Shown here piece after piece: positions 18,076 through 28,100 of a stretch of DNA of 64,000 nucleotides. The notes under the pieces are model-generated. The model made no database searches. It saw nothing but the letters and a program-made list of their open reading frames with translations, and was not told where the DNA came from. The stretch is from positions 1 through 64,000 of the forward strand of contig CADCIU010000019.1 of assembly GCA_902801585.1 (NCBI GenBank), given 5' to 3'. Within the stretch, counting starts at the first letter, position 1; each line of letters begins with the position of its first letter. The DNA is from an uncultured Lachnospiraceae bacterium (lineage in GTDB: Bacteria > Bacillota_A > Clostridia > Lachnospirales > Lachnospiraceae). Position numbers and translations under genes: made by a program.

Positions 18076-19341
18076 TCATGTTTCTATTCGAAGCGGAATG
18101 TTGTAGATCCACAGGACCTCTCCCGGGCTCATCATCCTGGCTCCTTCCATCCGCACTCTCTGTCCGCCGGGACCGCTGAAAAATACACCGTTGAGGCTCT
18201 TGTCCTCATTGACCTGAAGCCTTCCGGTCTGGGGATTGGGCCTTACATATACATGCTTGCGGCTGATCATGAGATTGCCGTCAAACCACTGTTTGCCCAA
18301 CCCTTCTCTGCCGATCCAGGCGCCCTCCTGAGGGATCGGCACGCGGTCGCCGTACAGGCTCAGATAAAAGCCGGACGATGAAGCCGTTCTCTGACTGCTC
18401 CCGAATCCGGCCGGCTGTCCTGAGCCGGCTCCCATTCCCGGCTGCCTTCCGGGCGCGCCGCCTCTGACAGCTCCGGCCCCGGGTATACCGCCTGCTCCCG
18501 GTATACCGCTGACTCCCGGTGCGCTGCCGGCTCCCGGCATACCGCCGGCTCCCGGTGCTCCGCCTCCCGGAATACTGCCGGCTCCCGGTGTTCCGTTTCC
18601 GGGTATACTGCCGGCTCCCGGCATCCCGCCTCCGGGCATATTGCCGGCTCCGGGCGGCGTATTTGCCCTAAAGCCTCCTCCCGGTCTGAATCCTCCGGAA
18701 CCTGCTCCGAATGCAGGGCCTCTTCCGAAACTCCTCTGTCCCGGCACCCTTTGTCCCGGTACTGCTCCTCCCGGTGCGCCGGGCGCTGATCCCATGCCTG
18801 CGCCGGGTCTTCCCGTACCGGGCATGGACGGCTGCTGCCCCTGATTCGATCCCGGGATCTGTGAATCCTGCTGATAGCCCGGCACCTGCGGGTTCTGCTG
18901 GTAGCCCGGCACCTGCGGGTCCTGCTGATACCCAGGTACTTGAGGGCTCTGCTGATACCCCGGTACTTGAGGACTCTGCTGATCCCCCGGTACTTGAGGA
19001 CTCTGCTGATACCCCGGCGCCTGCGGGCTCTGCTGGTAACCCGGTACTTGAGGGCTCTGCTGGTAACCCGGCACCTGCGGCATCTGCTCTGCAGCCGGCG
19101 CCTCCGGCTGCATGGGCTGCTGCGCCGCTGCCGCTGCCGCGGCTTCAGCCTCCTGCTGCTTGGCCGCCGCTTCCGCCTTCATCTTCTGCACGTCTTCGAG
19201 CGTCATCGGCGGTCTGCTGCGATCGACGGGGGATCCGCAGACAGGACATCTGCTTCGGGCGATCCCGCCCTCTCTGTATTCGATCTCATGGCCTCTTATA
19301 CAATAGCGAACCAATATGCGGGGGCCGCCTTCGTTCAACAT
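18076..19341 (-). CDS. Zinc-ribbon, repeat-linker, FHA-domain protein
   Basis: 421 residues. An N-terminal zinc-binding module (Cys14, Cys32, Cys35, possibly His18) is followed by an Ala/Gln-rich helix, about eight nonapeptides of the PQVPGYQQS type (88-165), a Gly/Pro-rich PGAG section (180-315), and a C-terminal FHA domain (339-420) with IGREG, SRKHVYV and SLNGVFF. FHA domains bind phosphothreonine, so the Ser/Thr kinase two genes upstream is the natural partner. The ATG at 19341 has GGAGG five bases upstream and is preferred over ATGs six and four codons earlier. A flexible phospho-dependent scaffold is the likely role. Confidence 0.87.
   Translation of the reverse strand: MLNEGGPRILVRYCIRGHEIEYREGGIARSRCPVCGSPVDRSRPPMTLEDVQKMKAEAAAKQQEAEAAAAAAAQQPMQPEAPAAEQMPQVPGYQQSPQVPGYQQSPQAPGYQQSPQVPGDQQSPQVPGYQQSPQVPGYQQDPQVPGYQQNPQVPGYQQDSQIPGSNQGQQPSMPGTGRPGAGMGSAPGAPGGAVPGQRVPGQRSFGRGPAFGAGSGGFRPGGGFRANTPPGAGNMPGGGMPGAGSIPGNGTPGAGSIPGGGAPGAGGMPGAGSAPGVSGIPGAGGIPGAGAVRGGAPGRQPGMGAGSGQPAGFGSSQRTASSSGFYLSLYGDRVPIPQEGAWIGREGLGKQWFDGNLMISRKHVYVRPNPQTGRLQVNEDKSLNGVFFSGPGGQRVRMEGARMMSPGEVLWIYNIPLRIET
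18847..19080. repeat. In-frame 27-bp tandem repeat
   Basis: About eight 27-bp units encode the nonapeptide PQVPGYQQ-S/N/D in the linker of the FHA protein. Units differ mainly at synonymous positions and at the ninth residue. Confidence 0.9.
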
Positions 19342-19368
19342 ACTTACCTCCATGCCCAAGCGCTGTTT

Positions 19369-20805
19369 TTAGTGCATTGTCATTGCCTTTAAGGCCCTGG
19401 CTCTTTCCGTTCTCCCCGAGGACGCCGCCTGTGTGATCCGAATGTTCTCCGTCTGAGGAGGCTGCAGGGATGTCTGATCAAATGTGATGCCGAATTCCTC
19501 GTCCAGCTCTTTGACGATCGACGGCAGAAGGGAGCAGAAATGCCTGGCCTTTTCCGTGATGCTGCGCTTTTCGTCCATGGACGCGGATGCGCCCTTGCTC
19601 TTTCCGTTAAACTGCATCTCAAATGCTCCGGACTCGGAGCGCCTGATGCTCACACCTGTCTGCTCGTCCATACTGTATTCGAGCTCCGTCATACCGTCGT
19701 CGCCGACTGCCATGTTCTCGAAAGTAAGATTGTGGCGCTTCATGACCACTGTAAACGCATTTGTGACGTACTGGCGCTCTTTGCTCTTTTTGTACTCCTC
19801 GACGAGTTCTTCCGTGTCTTCCCGCATGTCTGCCACTGCATAAGCGTCCGAGAGATCTTCCTCCGTATAGCGGGGCTCGATCCCGACTTTCTCGGCGATC
19901 GCCAGATACATGAAGTAGTCTTCCATCACCTTCTCGGACACCTGCGCCTTGCGGCTTCTGTAGTCCGCGCACCTCTCCTCCAGGTCGATCAGCCTCCCCT
20001 GATTCTGCTGGATATAGAAGTTCCTGCGGGCGGGAGCGACCTGCTCCGCCTCTTCGAGCATATTTGCCGCAGCGTCTTCATAATACTCTGATTCTACGGC
20101 GGCGACAGCCCGCACTCTCTCCACGAAGCTCTCCCACGGCGTCTTCGTACTCTCTCTCTTTGAGGCCTTTGAACCTGTACTCAGAGAAACGAACTTCTCG
20201 CTGGAATCGCTGACATACATACGGTCCGCTTCGATCCCGGAGAGCATATCGTCGATCTGGGACACATGCTGCTCTGTTCTCTTCTCCTTCGTCATTCCGG
20301 GAATGATGACCAGAATGAGATCCTGCAGATCCTTTAAGAGCTGCGACCCGTCACCGAACATCTCCTGCGACCTGTGGATAGTCTGCGCCATATCCCGGAC
20401 TTCCCGGTTCTCTCCGAATTCGTCCTCGAACGCCTTGACCGCTCTGTCCATGTTCTCTATCTGCGAGCGGATCTCTTCCGCGATCCGGTTCCTTGACAGC
20501 ATCTCTTCGCGGATGCGGATTCTGGCGGCGTCCTGGAGCATCTCGTCCTTCTCCTGGCGGGTCAGCTCCTCCCGGATCCGCTCTTCCATGATCTCTTCAT
20601 ATTCTTTGCGGTTTAAGTCCGCCTGCTCAATGATCTCATCCAGCGCGGTCTTTTTGGCACTTTCCAAAGCTTCCGCTTTGCTGAGCCTGCTGGCTTTATA
20701 CTTCTGCGCCGCCGCGCTGATCCCGGCAGCCGCAAGGGACACTGCTCCGACAGTCAAGATGACAGGTGCTGCGAGTATGACGACTCCCGAATCCGATGCA
20801 CTCAT
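19369..20805 (-). CDS. Membrane-anchored coiled-coil protein
   Basis: 478 residues, not recognised. One hydrophobic segment at about residues 8-33 (VVILAAPVILTVGAVSLAAA) anchors it, followed by a charged coiled coil over roughly 35-180 and further helical regions to the end. It overlaps the kinase gene by four bases, so expression is coupled. The most likely topology is cytoplasmic after a short N-terminal anchor. Residues 345-445 hold mixed alpha/beta sequence. As the immediate partner of a kinase it may be a substrate or scaffold; no catalytic motif is visible. Confidence 0.72.
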   Translation of the reverse strand: MSASDSGVVILAAPVILTVGAVSLAAAGISAAAQKYKASRLSKAEALESAKKTALDEIIEQADLNRKEYEEIMEERIREELTRQEKDEMLQDAARIRIREEMLSRNRIAEEIRSQIENMDRAVKAFEDEFGENREVRDMAQTIHRSQEMFGDGSQLLKDLQDLILVIIPGMTKEKRTEQHVSQIDDMLSGIEADRMYVSDSSEKFVSLSTGSKASKRESTKTPWESFVERVRAVAAVESEYYEDAAANMLEEAEQVAPARRNFYIQQNQGRLIDLEERCADYRSRKAQVSEKVMEDYFMYLAIAEKVGIEPRYTEEDLSDAYAVADMREDTEELVEEYKKSKERQYVTNAFTVVMKRHNLTFENMAVGDDGMTELEYSMDEQTGVSIRRSESGAFEMQFNGKSKGASASMDEKRSITEKARHFCSLLPSIVKELDEEFGITFDQTSLQPPQTENIRITQAASSGRTERARALKAMTMH

Positions 20806-22448
20806 ATTCCGCTCTCCATTAATGCTTTTTCGATCGACGACAGCATACTGCCGTGTTCAATATAATCCAGCCAGACTTTAAACGCTTTGGACTCATACAG
20901 TGCTTCGACCTCTTCGTCCAGTCTGTCTGAACAGTTCTCCAAATACGCGAGCAGATCGTCCACTGTCAGGAGCGTCGCCCCGTGCCAGATGAAATCCGGT
21001 TTTTGGCGGAGCGAGATCTGCAGCTTTTTCACCGCGAGTTCCGGTGAGCTCTTGCCGATCTGCTCGATCTGCATCGCTCTCTCGGTCTGCTGCTTTGTGC
21101 CGCCGTTCTTTTCCTCATAAAAACTGATCAGCCGCGCTCTGCAGAAGTGGCAGAACGGGTCCTTCATCCCATAGCGGCCCTGTTCCTCCGTCTGATTGAC
21201 AAAATCCTCCAGAGATTCGTAATGCACCCCTTTCCAGTAGAAATCCACTGAGGGAGACAGCGACTGCATCAGCTTGAACAATCCGGCCTCCTTGTCAAAA
21301 GAAGAGGCATACTGCTGGCTGTACCGGAAGAACTTCCCGTCGAACTGGCGCACAAACTCATCCAGCTGATGCTGTTCCAGCATGAAGACACCGTAGTTCC
21401 AGTCATTGCCCAGGACCTGGATCAGCTCCTGAATGTCCAGTATGAGCTTGCCCCTGTAGGGCAGCCCCCTGACCATAGACCGCTCCGCTTTGTTGTGGTA
21501 CGTCTTAAAGCCCACGCCGCCGTTCTCAAGCCAGTTCGCGATATATTCCCCGTCGTATCGGGACTCCGGCTTGTCCTGCACCATTCCGTTGAGAAGATTT
21601 CTGGTCTTGGAAGAAATTGCCAGCGAAGGGGGGCATACCACCGGGCTCTGCCATCGGCGGTACAGATGCTGCCTGAGTGCCTGCGGGTCAGGCGCCTTGG
21701 CCGCTTCGTTTTCATCCAGGGGCGATCTTCCCGACAGGAGCGTCATCAGCGTGAGCCCCAGTGAGCAGTATTCGGATGCGCCCGTGTGCCGGTCCCCGTC
21801 CGTATAGATCCGCTCCGGTGCCATAAAGAGAAGAGAGCCGCCCGCCTTCTCGTCTTTGTCAAAAGTCAGACAGTCGTAATCCCCCAGAACGATCTCTTTT
21901 TTGGCCCTGTCCTTCCAGAATATGTTGGACGGTTTGATGTCGTTGTGGACCAGATGATTGGCCTGCATAAAGCGGAGCGCCTCATTGAGCTGCGGAAGGA
22001 TGCTTTTAATCATTTCATCTTCCGTGATCACGACATTTTCCAGTGTTCCCTGCTGATAGACGGGCATGATCTCATAGTGGATCCCGCCTTCCAGATCGCC
22101 GTAGCCGAGGATCGGCATCAGTGACCTGCAGCTTCCGCTCCGGGTCAGGTCCGCCATCTTGCGCAGCGCCGTCGTGCTCCTTGCGGCGCCCGCGTCGTAG
22201 ATCTTGATGACTACCCTGTTCTGCCGCCTGTCCTCTCCGAGGAACAGAGTACTCTGCGCGCCCCTGCAAAGAAACTGAATAAGGCGGTGCCGCCCGATCT
22301 CATCTCCCGGTCCGTACGGGATCTCCTCTGCGGATTCCCCGGATCTCTCCGCGTGAATCCCCTCGATGACGGGAATCGTCGCCTTGCCGTTCCAGGACCA
22401 TGCAGGAAGTGTTTTATTCAGTTGACCGGTGTGTTCTCCAGCTCTCAT
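20802..22448 (-). CDS. Ser/Thr protein kinase with C-terminal repeated domain
   Basis: 548 residues. Residues 50-315 are a Hanks-type kinase: a modified glycine loop (LCRGAQSTLFLG), catalytic lysine in VVIKIYD near residue 80, catalytic loop HNDIKPSNIF (164-173) with Asn replacing Arg of HRD, DYD in place of DFG near 190, and the APE motif (FMAPERI). Loss of the HRD arginine implies it does not need activation-loop phosphorylation. There is no transmembrane segment or PASTA domain, so it is not a PrkC-type cell-wall sensor. Residues 320-530 contain three related segments of the type WxGxxxxxxxDLxxxL. FHA proteins in the same locus are the expected readers. Confidence 0.88.
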   Translation of the reverse strand: MRAGEHTGQLNKTLPAWSWNGKATIPVIEGIHAERSGESAEEIPYGPGDEIGRHRLIQFLCRGAQSTLFLGEDRRQNRVVIKIYDAGAARSTTALRKMADLTRSGSCRSLMPILGYGDLEGGIHYEIMPVYQQGTLENVVITEDEMIKSILPQLNEALRFMQANHLVHNDIKPSNIFWKDRAKKEIVLGDYDCLTFDKDEKAGGSLLFMAPERIYTDGDRHTGASEYCSLGLTLMTLLSGRSPLDENEAAKAPDPQALRQHLYRRWQSPVVCPPSLAISSKTRNLLNGMVQDKPESRYDGEYIANWLENGGVGFKTYHNKAERSMVRGLPYRGKLILDIQELIQVLGNDWNYGVFMLEQHQLDEFVRQFDGKFFRYSQQYASSFDKEAGLFKLMQSLSPSVDFYWKGVHYESLEDFVNQTEEQGRYGMKDPFCHFCRARLISFYEEKNGGTKQQTERAMQIEQIGKSSPELAVKKLQISLRQKPDFIWHGATLLTVDDLLAYLENCSDRLDEEVEALYESKAFKVWLDYIEHGSMLSSIEKALMESGI

Positions 22449-22481
22449 ACATGCCCTGCCAAAATATCTGCTGCATTCACT

Positions 22482-23042
22482 TCACGGTTCAAGGGGCGGG
22501 ATCCCGATCTGCACAAGGTGATCGCCCTCCCCGATGAACTGAACTTGTCTCTCCATATGCTCTGCATCGCGGTACCGCTCCGGAAATCTCTGAACGATCA
22601 CGCGCTGGTTGTCGGATCCCCTCAGGCCGCGTCCGCTGTTGAGCTCCTCTATATAAGGGCCTTCCACCAGGACCGCTGTCAGCCCTAAGATCTCATCGAT
22701 ATCCGGGTCCTTAAAGCCCCGCAGCTCTTCGATCGTATACCCCGTAAAGATAAGTATGTCTTCACTGATCTCCCGGGAGAACCAGCGGATCAGCTGCAGT
22801 ACGCCCCGAGGCTGGTCGAAAGGCTCTCCTCCGCTGATCGTGAGGCCGTCCGCCTCAAAACCGTCGGGGATTCGGCGGATCACTTCTTCCACGTCCACCG
22901 GACTGCCAAGGGGCTCTTTCAGTTCCGGGCTGATACAGCCCGGGCACGCTTTGCCGCATCCGCGGACCCATACCCCGAGCCGCTTTCCGTAACCGAGCGT
23001 CGTCACCGGATAATACACTCTGTGAAGAAGGAGCTCACTCAT
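22482..23042 (-). CDS. NrdG/PflA-like radical-SAM activating enzyme
   Basis: 186 residues. The CxxxCxxC cluster motif (RGCGKACPGC) and the SAM-binding GGEPFDQ are clear, and the length and order match anaerobic ribonucleotide reductase activase (NrdG) and related glycyl-radical activators. Start at 23042 gives a four-base ATGA overlap with the upstream gene and follows AGGAGG; an upstream in-frame ATG would bury it in that gene. No glycyl-radical protein (NrdD or PFL-like, with RVCGY-type loop) is encoded in the window, so its substrate is unknown. Its presence in an operon of kinase, FHA and pump ATPases suggests a specialised modifying role, if active. Confidence 0.85.
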   Translation of the reverse strand: MSELLLHRVYYPVTTLGYGKRLGVWVRGCGKACPGCISPELKEPLGSPVDVEEVIRRIPDGFEADGLTISGGEPFDQPRGVLQLIRWFSREISEDILIFTGYTIEELRGFKDPDIDEILGLTAVLVEGPYIEELNSGRGLRGSDNQRVIVQRFPERYRDAEHMERQVQFIGEGDHLVQIGIPPLEP

Positions 23043-24070
23043 ACGATCTTGATCCTCCTGCCGCATCCCTCGCAGAAAGATCCTGCATCTGCAAGTTTTC
23101 CGCAAAGTACACACTGCCCCATCCGCTTTCTCCGGATGACTGCAAGCGATGCCTCCGCATAGGATGCAGCCGCAAAATACTGTTCCGGACTGATCACGTA
23201 ATATCTCCCGGTGAAAAGGTGCCTGAGTACACCGTCCGGCTCCTGCAGGTTGTTCAGATAAGGCAGGAGCTGCTCCGGCCTCACCTCAGTGACCAGCGCG
23301 CCTCTTCGCTGCGCTTCCTCGACATTTAACGGCGTCACATTGGTCAGATATCCGACGCCCTGCAGTACCACGCCTTTGCGATAAGGAAGCATGCGGTGTT
23401 CTCCCGGTATGAAGCGGTGATCGGTCTTTACCGGCGCCGTCATCACAAATCCGGGCAGGATCCCCATCGGGCCGACCCGCATATTGTCATTGTGCTGAAC
23501 CGCCCAGTAACGGGTATCCGCCAGTTCCCTGAACATGACCGTTTCCGTGACCGGAGAGATCTCTTCTCTGAGATACCGCACCCGTTCCTGCAGATTGTGC
23601 TGATAACTCTTGAGGGGCTTTCTGGTCAAAAAAGCGCTTCCTCCGCCCAGTGCGATGATGCGGTAGAGCTCCGCGCGGTTATACTGTTCCAGGATCTCCA
23701 GCGCTTCCTGCTGCTCGCTTCGGTAAAAGAAGTGCAGCTTCCCGGCGTCAATATGGCCCGGTCTGTGGATCTGCTTCTGTGTTTCACGGTGCAGTCTCTC
23801 CGCTTCTATGTAGAGGCTGTTCAACCGGCCTATGGTCCCGACGGCCTCGTTCGCATTCGATATGCGCCCGATCCGCTCCCGGAGCATGACCAGGTTCTGC
23901 CTGAGCTCTCTGCCCTGATCGGAGAAGAACAGCGTTCCCGCAGAGAGCAGCTCCGCCGTTTTGCGCGCGAACTCCTCCTGCATGCTCTTGGAAGCCAATG
24001 CGGCTGCCCTGTCCCTCTGCCCTGTCTCTTTCCCCAGAGCTTCCAAAAAAATCGCTGTCAGTTTTTTCAT
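23039..24070 (-). CDS. Unrecognised protein with C-terminal zinc ribbon
   Basis: 343 residues. The body is mixed helical and strand sequence without a known domain; the last 25 residues contain a rubredoxin-like knuckle pair, CVLCGKLADAGSFCEGCGRR. No signal peptide or membrane segment. It is joined by four-base overlaps to the genes on both sides, including the radical-SAM gene, so it is a plausible partner or substrate of that enzyme. No RVCGY-like glycyl radical loop is present. Confidence 0.7.
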   Translation of the reverse strand: MKKLTAIFLEALGKETGQRDRAAALASKSMQEEFARKTAELLSAGTLFFSDQGRELRQNLVMLRERIGRISNANEAVGTIGRLNSLYIEAERLHRETQKQIHRPGHIDAGKLHFFYRSEQQEALEILEQYNRAELYRIIALGGGSAFLTRKPLKSYQHNLQERVRYLREEISPVTETVMFRELADTRYWAVQHNDNMRVGPMGILPGFVMTAPVKTDHRFIPGEHRMLPYRKGVVLQGVGYLTNVTPLNVEEAQRRGALVTEVRPEQLLPYLNNLQEPDGVLRHLFTGRYYVISPEQYFAAASYAEASLAVIRRKRMGQCVLCGKLADAGSFCEGCGRRIKIV

Positions 24071-24915
24071 TTCGGCTGCCTCCAGCGATCTGCTCTTCTC
24101 TTTGCGGCGTCATATTCGCTCTGCGCGCGCGACTGCCGGCTGTCAAGCTGACTCTGTCTTGTCCGATAACGGTTGTCCTGCTGAGCATTGCGTGCATCCT
24201 GCCTCATCTTGGCCTCGAGGACCGCATCTGCCAGGGCCATGACGCCCTCTGTGCAGGTGCCCGTTTTGGGGACCGCGTTTGCCTTGCCCAGTGTGTTCCT
24301 GATCTGATTTCCGGACGGACTGCCCTGCAGTACAGTGAATACGGACAGGAACTGCTTCATGCCGGGATCCGCCTCATCTCCGCTGCCGGAGAGGAGGATC
24401 AGTTCCTCCTGTGCCTCCTCAGAGAGTTTTCCGCCTGCCAGGAGTCTGAGGGCCTCCAGATACATTCGTTCTGAAGAAGCCCCCTCCGCCGGCTTGTCCT
24501 CCCACTGCGAAGTGACAGGGGCGGCTTCCCTCTCCATGCGGGTGAGCGTATCGTCCGGCAGAATGTCCGTGAACTGCCTCCGGATCTGATAGACCTGCAG
24601 GTCTGTCGCGCTGAGCGTCTCTTCCGCCTCTTTCAGGATCAGGGATCCGTCGCCTTCCCCCGCTGCGGGTTTGGGATCCGAGAGCTTATTGGAAGCCATA
24701 GGGGCGGGCGCTTTCAGATGACTGTCCATATTCGGGAAGGCATCTGAAACTACAGCATTTGAAACTACAGCATTTGAAACAAAGGCACCGGAAACAGATG
24801 AGCCCGCGTCCGTCTCATCACTCAAATCAAATCCCATGCCGGAACAGAATTCGTCCAGCTCTGCTTCCCGCTGCTCCAGATCCCGCAGCATCTCATCCCA
24901 ATTGATCTCGCCCAT
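24067..24915 (-). CDS. Unrecognised, mostly disordered protein
   Basis: 282 residues, not recognised. The N-terminus (NWDEMLRDLEQREAELDEF) is helical and acidic; residues 35-100 are low-complexity with a short repeated SNAVV unit encoded by 15-bp DNA repeats near 24736-24780; a helical part follows, and the C-terminus is Arg/Gln-rich (RQSQLDSRQSRAQSEYDAAK). It overlaps the next gene by four bases and starts two bases after the 79-aa gene. It may be a flexible adaptor between membrane and cytoplasmic parts. Confidence 0.65.
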   Translation of the reverse strand: MGEINWDEMLRDLEQREAELDEFCSGMGFDLSDETDAGSSVSGAFVSNAVVSNAVVSDAFPNMDSHLKAPAPMASNKLSDPKPAAGEGDGSLILKEAEETLSATDLQVYQIRRQFTDILPDDTLTRMEREAAPVTSQWEDKPAEGASSERMYLEALRLLAGGKLSEEAQEELILLSGSGDEADPGMKQFLSVFTVLQGSPSGNQIRNTLGKANAVPKTGTCTEGVMALADAVLEAKMRQDARNAQQDNRYRTRQSQLDSRQSRAQSEYDAAKRRADRWRQPK

Positions 24916-24917
24916 GC

Positions 24918-25157
24918 TCAGAAAATCCCGAAAGTAATCTTGTAGAATATGATCGCACCCACGGCACCGGCTGCCAGGAGCCCCATCATCATGACCTTAT
25001 TGCGCATCTGAGAGGCGTTGTAATCGTTTTTCTGTTCCTCCACGCGCTCCCAGTTGCGTATATTTACCGCCTTCAAAAGATCATCGGTCGCTTTCTTCTG
25101 ATCGTCCAGCTGGCGATAAAGCATAGCTTCCAATTCTGTCATCCTGTTATTTGCCAT
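24918..25157 (-). CDS. Small single-pass membrane protein
   Basis: 79 residues. Residues 1-52 are helical and charged (MTELEAMLYRQLDDQKKATD), and 53-79 form one membrane segment (KVMMMGLLAAGAVGAIIFYK) near the C-terminus, a tail-anchor arrangement. It directly follows the FtsK-like gene, whose product has no membrane segment of its own, so this protein is a natural candidate for docking the ATPase to the membrane. That link is inferred. Confidence 0.75.
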   Translation of the reverse strand: MANNRMTELEAMLYRQLDDQKKATDDLLKAVNIRNWERVEEQKNDYNASQMRNKVMMMGLLAAGAVGAIIFYKITFGIF

Positions 25158-25179
25158 TTCGATCGCCTCCCCTTCCTGC

Positions 25180-28100
25180 TTATGATCTGACGTACTTTCT
25201 GATATTCATCAGCAGCTGATACAGCCAATTCTCTGTCGGCCGCGCGTAAAGCCGGATCTTCTGATTGTCTCCCACCAGATTGTAAGAGATCGCGTTCATG
25301 TCGGAACTCGTCTTGGGTCCGTTCTCTCCGGTGATCGCCTTGTATTCCTTGTCGTCCATTCCGTATGCGAGACGAAGGTCAAACGAGCTCATGGCCGCGC
25401 CGTAGTTCTCCACGAACAGGCCGGGGTCATTGGCCCATACCACGAAGTTCATGCCGAGCTCCGGACCCTTGGCAAACAGCTCTTCCAGCTGCTCCTTGGG
25501 TGATCGCTGGTAAGTTCCTGTTGTCAGCTGTTTGGCGCGGTTGAGGCCGTAGAACAAAACGAACTGCTGATGCCCGCCGCCCAGCTCGCTGTACAGCGTC
25601 TCTATGCCGTCCAGGATCATAGTGGGAGGCACGATGCGGAAAGCTTCCGGCACCTGCTCTTCGATCATTTCCAGCATGTCATAATCGTTGGTCCCGTACA
25701 GAGAGTTTCCGCTCAGGTCAAAGACGGTGATGAACGGGGACGTGATCTCCCCGTTAATGCGGATGGTCTCAAGCAGAAGCGAAAGCGCGGTATAGCCCAT
25801 CGCCTGTCTGGAGCGCCCGCCCCCTTCCGAATCCTTTCCGACCAGCAGCAGATTCTGTCCCCTTCTGTTCCAAAGTGTGGGAAGGAAGGTGTTGACCATG
25901 GTAAGGCTCTCGCCGATATACAGATGATAAGAGGGGTCTCCCATATTGAAGGGACGCATTCCGCTTGCCGCGAATTCCGTGAGCGGATTCTCCGAATCGT
26001 CTTCCGGACCTGCCAGAAGGATGCGCGGTTTGGGCATCTCCTCCGCCATGATCTCCATCTGCTTGTCGCGCACCTGCTGCATCCACAGATCCCGCTCATC
26101 GTCTGTAATAAAAGCAGCTCTGAAGGTGCGGTTCGCGTCTCTGTCTCCGGCATTGATATTGATCACGCCCTGCCCCGGATCCATCCCTGTCAGGCGGTTC
26201 GCGATCTCGTTGTCGTTGTTGAGCAGCAGCTCCGCCGACGCTTTCGTACTCTTGAGCGCGATACGCGTGTGGACGTTGCTGTACACGCCGCTGTCCAGTC
26301 CTTTGACATTTTCAAAAGTCTGTGTGGACAGGATCAGGTGCATGCCGAATGCACGGGCGCCCTGTGTCACCAGTTCCTGGATCAGTGAGACGCATCTCTT
26401 GCTGATCTCATTTTCCGTGTCATGCAAAAGAGCCTGCACCTCGTCAAATATGACCAGGATTCTCGGCATATCCGCGTGGCTCTCGCCGCGCTCGCCTTTG
26501 TGTCTCCAGTATCCCTCGATCGTGCCGACGCCGATGCTCCTGAATTTGGCACTGCGCCTTCCCATTTCTTTGTGGAGTTCATTCAGAACCGCAAGTCCGA
26601 ACTCCGGCTCCGTCTCGACAGAGACAACTCGGAAGTTGGGCAGTTTGTAGTCCGCATAGCACTTAAACTCAACGCCCTGTTTGAAGTCCAGTAGATACAT
26701 CTGCACGTCTTCCGGGCTGTAGTTGAAAATAATGCTCTGTATGATGGTATGCATCAGGCTGGATTTTCCCGAACCTGTCGTGCCGCCCAGCATAGCGGCA
26801 AAACTGTGGTAGGGATGTCCGAATTCCAGGTTGACGATCTTTCCCGCGCCTTCCATACCGACCGGCACGGAGATGCCGTCGATCGCGGACTTGTGGAACC
26901 AGTAGTCCGGCTTCTCCGGCAGATTTCCCGAGATCATCGGATATGTGATGACGATCTCCTCGCCCAGGTGCTTTCTGATCTCCGTGATGATCTCCACATA
27001 CTGCCCGGACGTGGGCGCCTCGAAGGGGAAGAATCTCATCGGGCCTTCCAGCGTCGACTCGCGGACGCACAGGATGTTCCCGTTCGTCTCGATGGAATTC
27101 TGGATGCGCGTCCTGATCCTTCCGAGATCGCCGCTTCTGCGGTTCATTTCTTCCTCATCCGCCGCGATGATCGTATAGACACCGGTCATGGGACCGTTGT
27201 CGATGATGCTCTCCAGATAACTGATGGAACGGTCTGAGAATCCTCTCGGGAAATCCATGACCATCAAAAAGCGCAGCGGCTCGGCGTTAATGCCCGCATC
27301 CTCGTTGTAGTCGAGAATGTTCTCATATCTTCCCTGCAGGCAGCGCTGGATCACGTCTGTCGTGTGATCGACGATCAGTTTCAGGCGCTCCTCGATCTGT
27401 TTCTCTTCGCTCCATATGCGTATATCGATCGCGCGCTCATCGCCGTTTCCTTTCTCGTCTTTATCTCCCATCGGTGAAAAGACTGCGAAGGTGTTGCCGA
27501 GGCTGACCGGATCGATAAAGGTGCACCAGCACTTGTTCACCGGAATGGACATATACAGGTTCAGCGCCAGATTGCGGATCGATTCCGCCGCTATTTCACG
27601 GTTTGACTTATTGAAGGTGAACATGGTCGAGAACCTTGCATCCTTAAAGGAGAACCCGTAAGGCATGACCATATACTTGCGGCCGTTTGCCTCCTTGACG
27701 GAATACCCGAAACGTCTGGAGAAGACCGCGCTCTTGAGCTCGTCCTCGGCGTGATCCGTGATGTCATACCCCGCATAGCCGAACTGGATCCCCGTCGGGA
27801 ATTCCTCTGCAGGCTCGAACACCTCATAGCTGGGGCACAGACGCTTCATCTCGTCATAACCGCTCTTGACCGTATCCGGCGCGATCAGGTTCTCGATCCG
27901 CTCCACGAAGGCTTCTTCTTCCTGTTCCATGCGGATCGTGTACTTGCGGTCGCTCCGCCTGAGCTCCTGGTCCCGGATGCTCTCATGCGCGGAATGCTCC
28001 ATGCTGAATCTCCTCTCGGCGATATCGATCTCACGTTTCCTCTGTTCCAACGTCTCCTGGCCCAGATTCCTGTTGGTCTCCGCAATCCCGGCTTCTGCCT

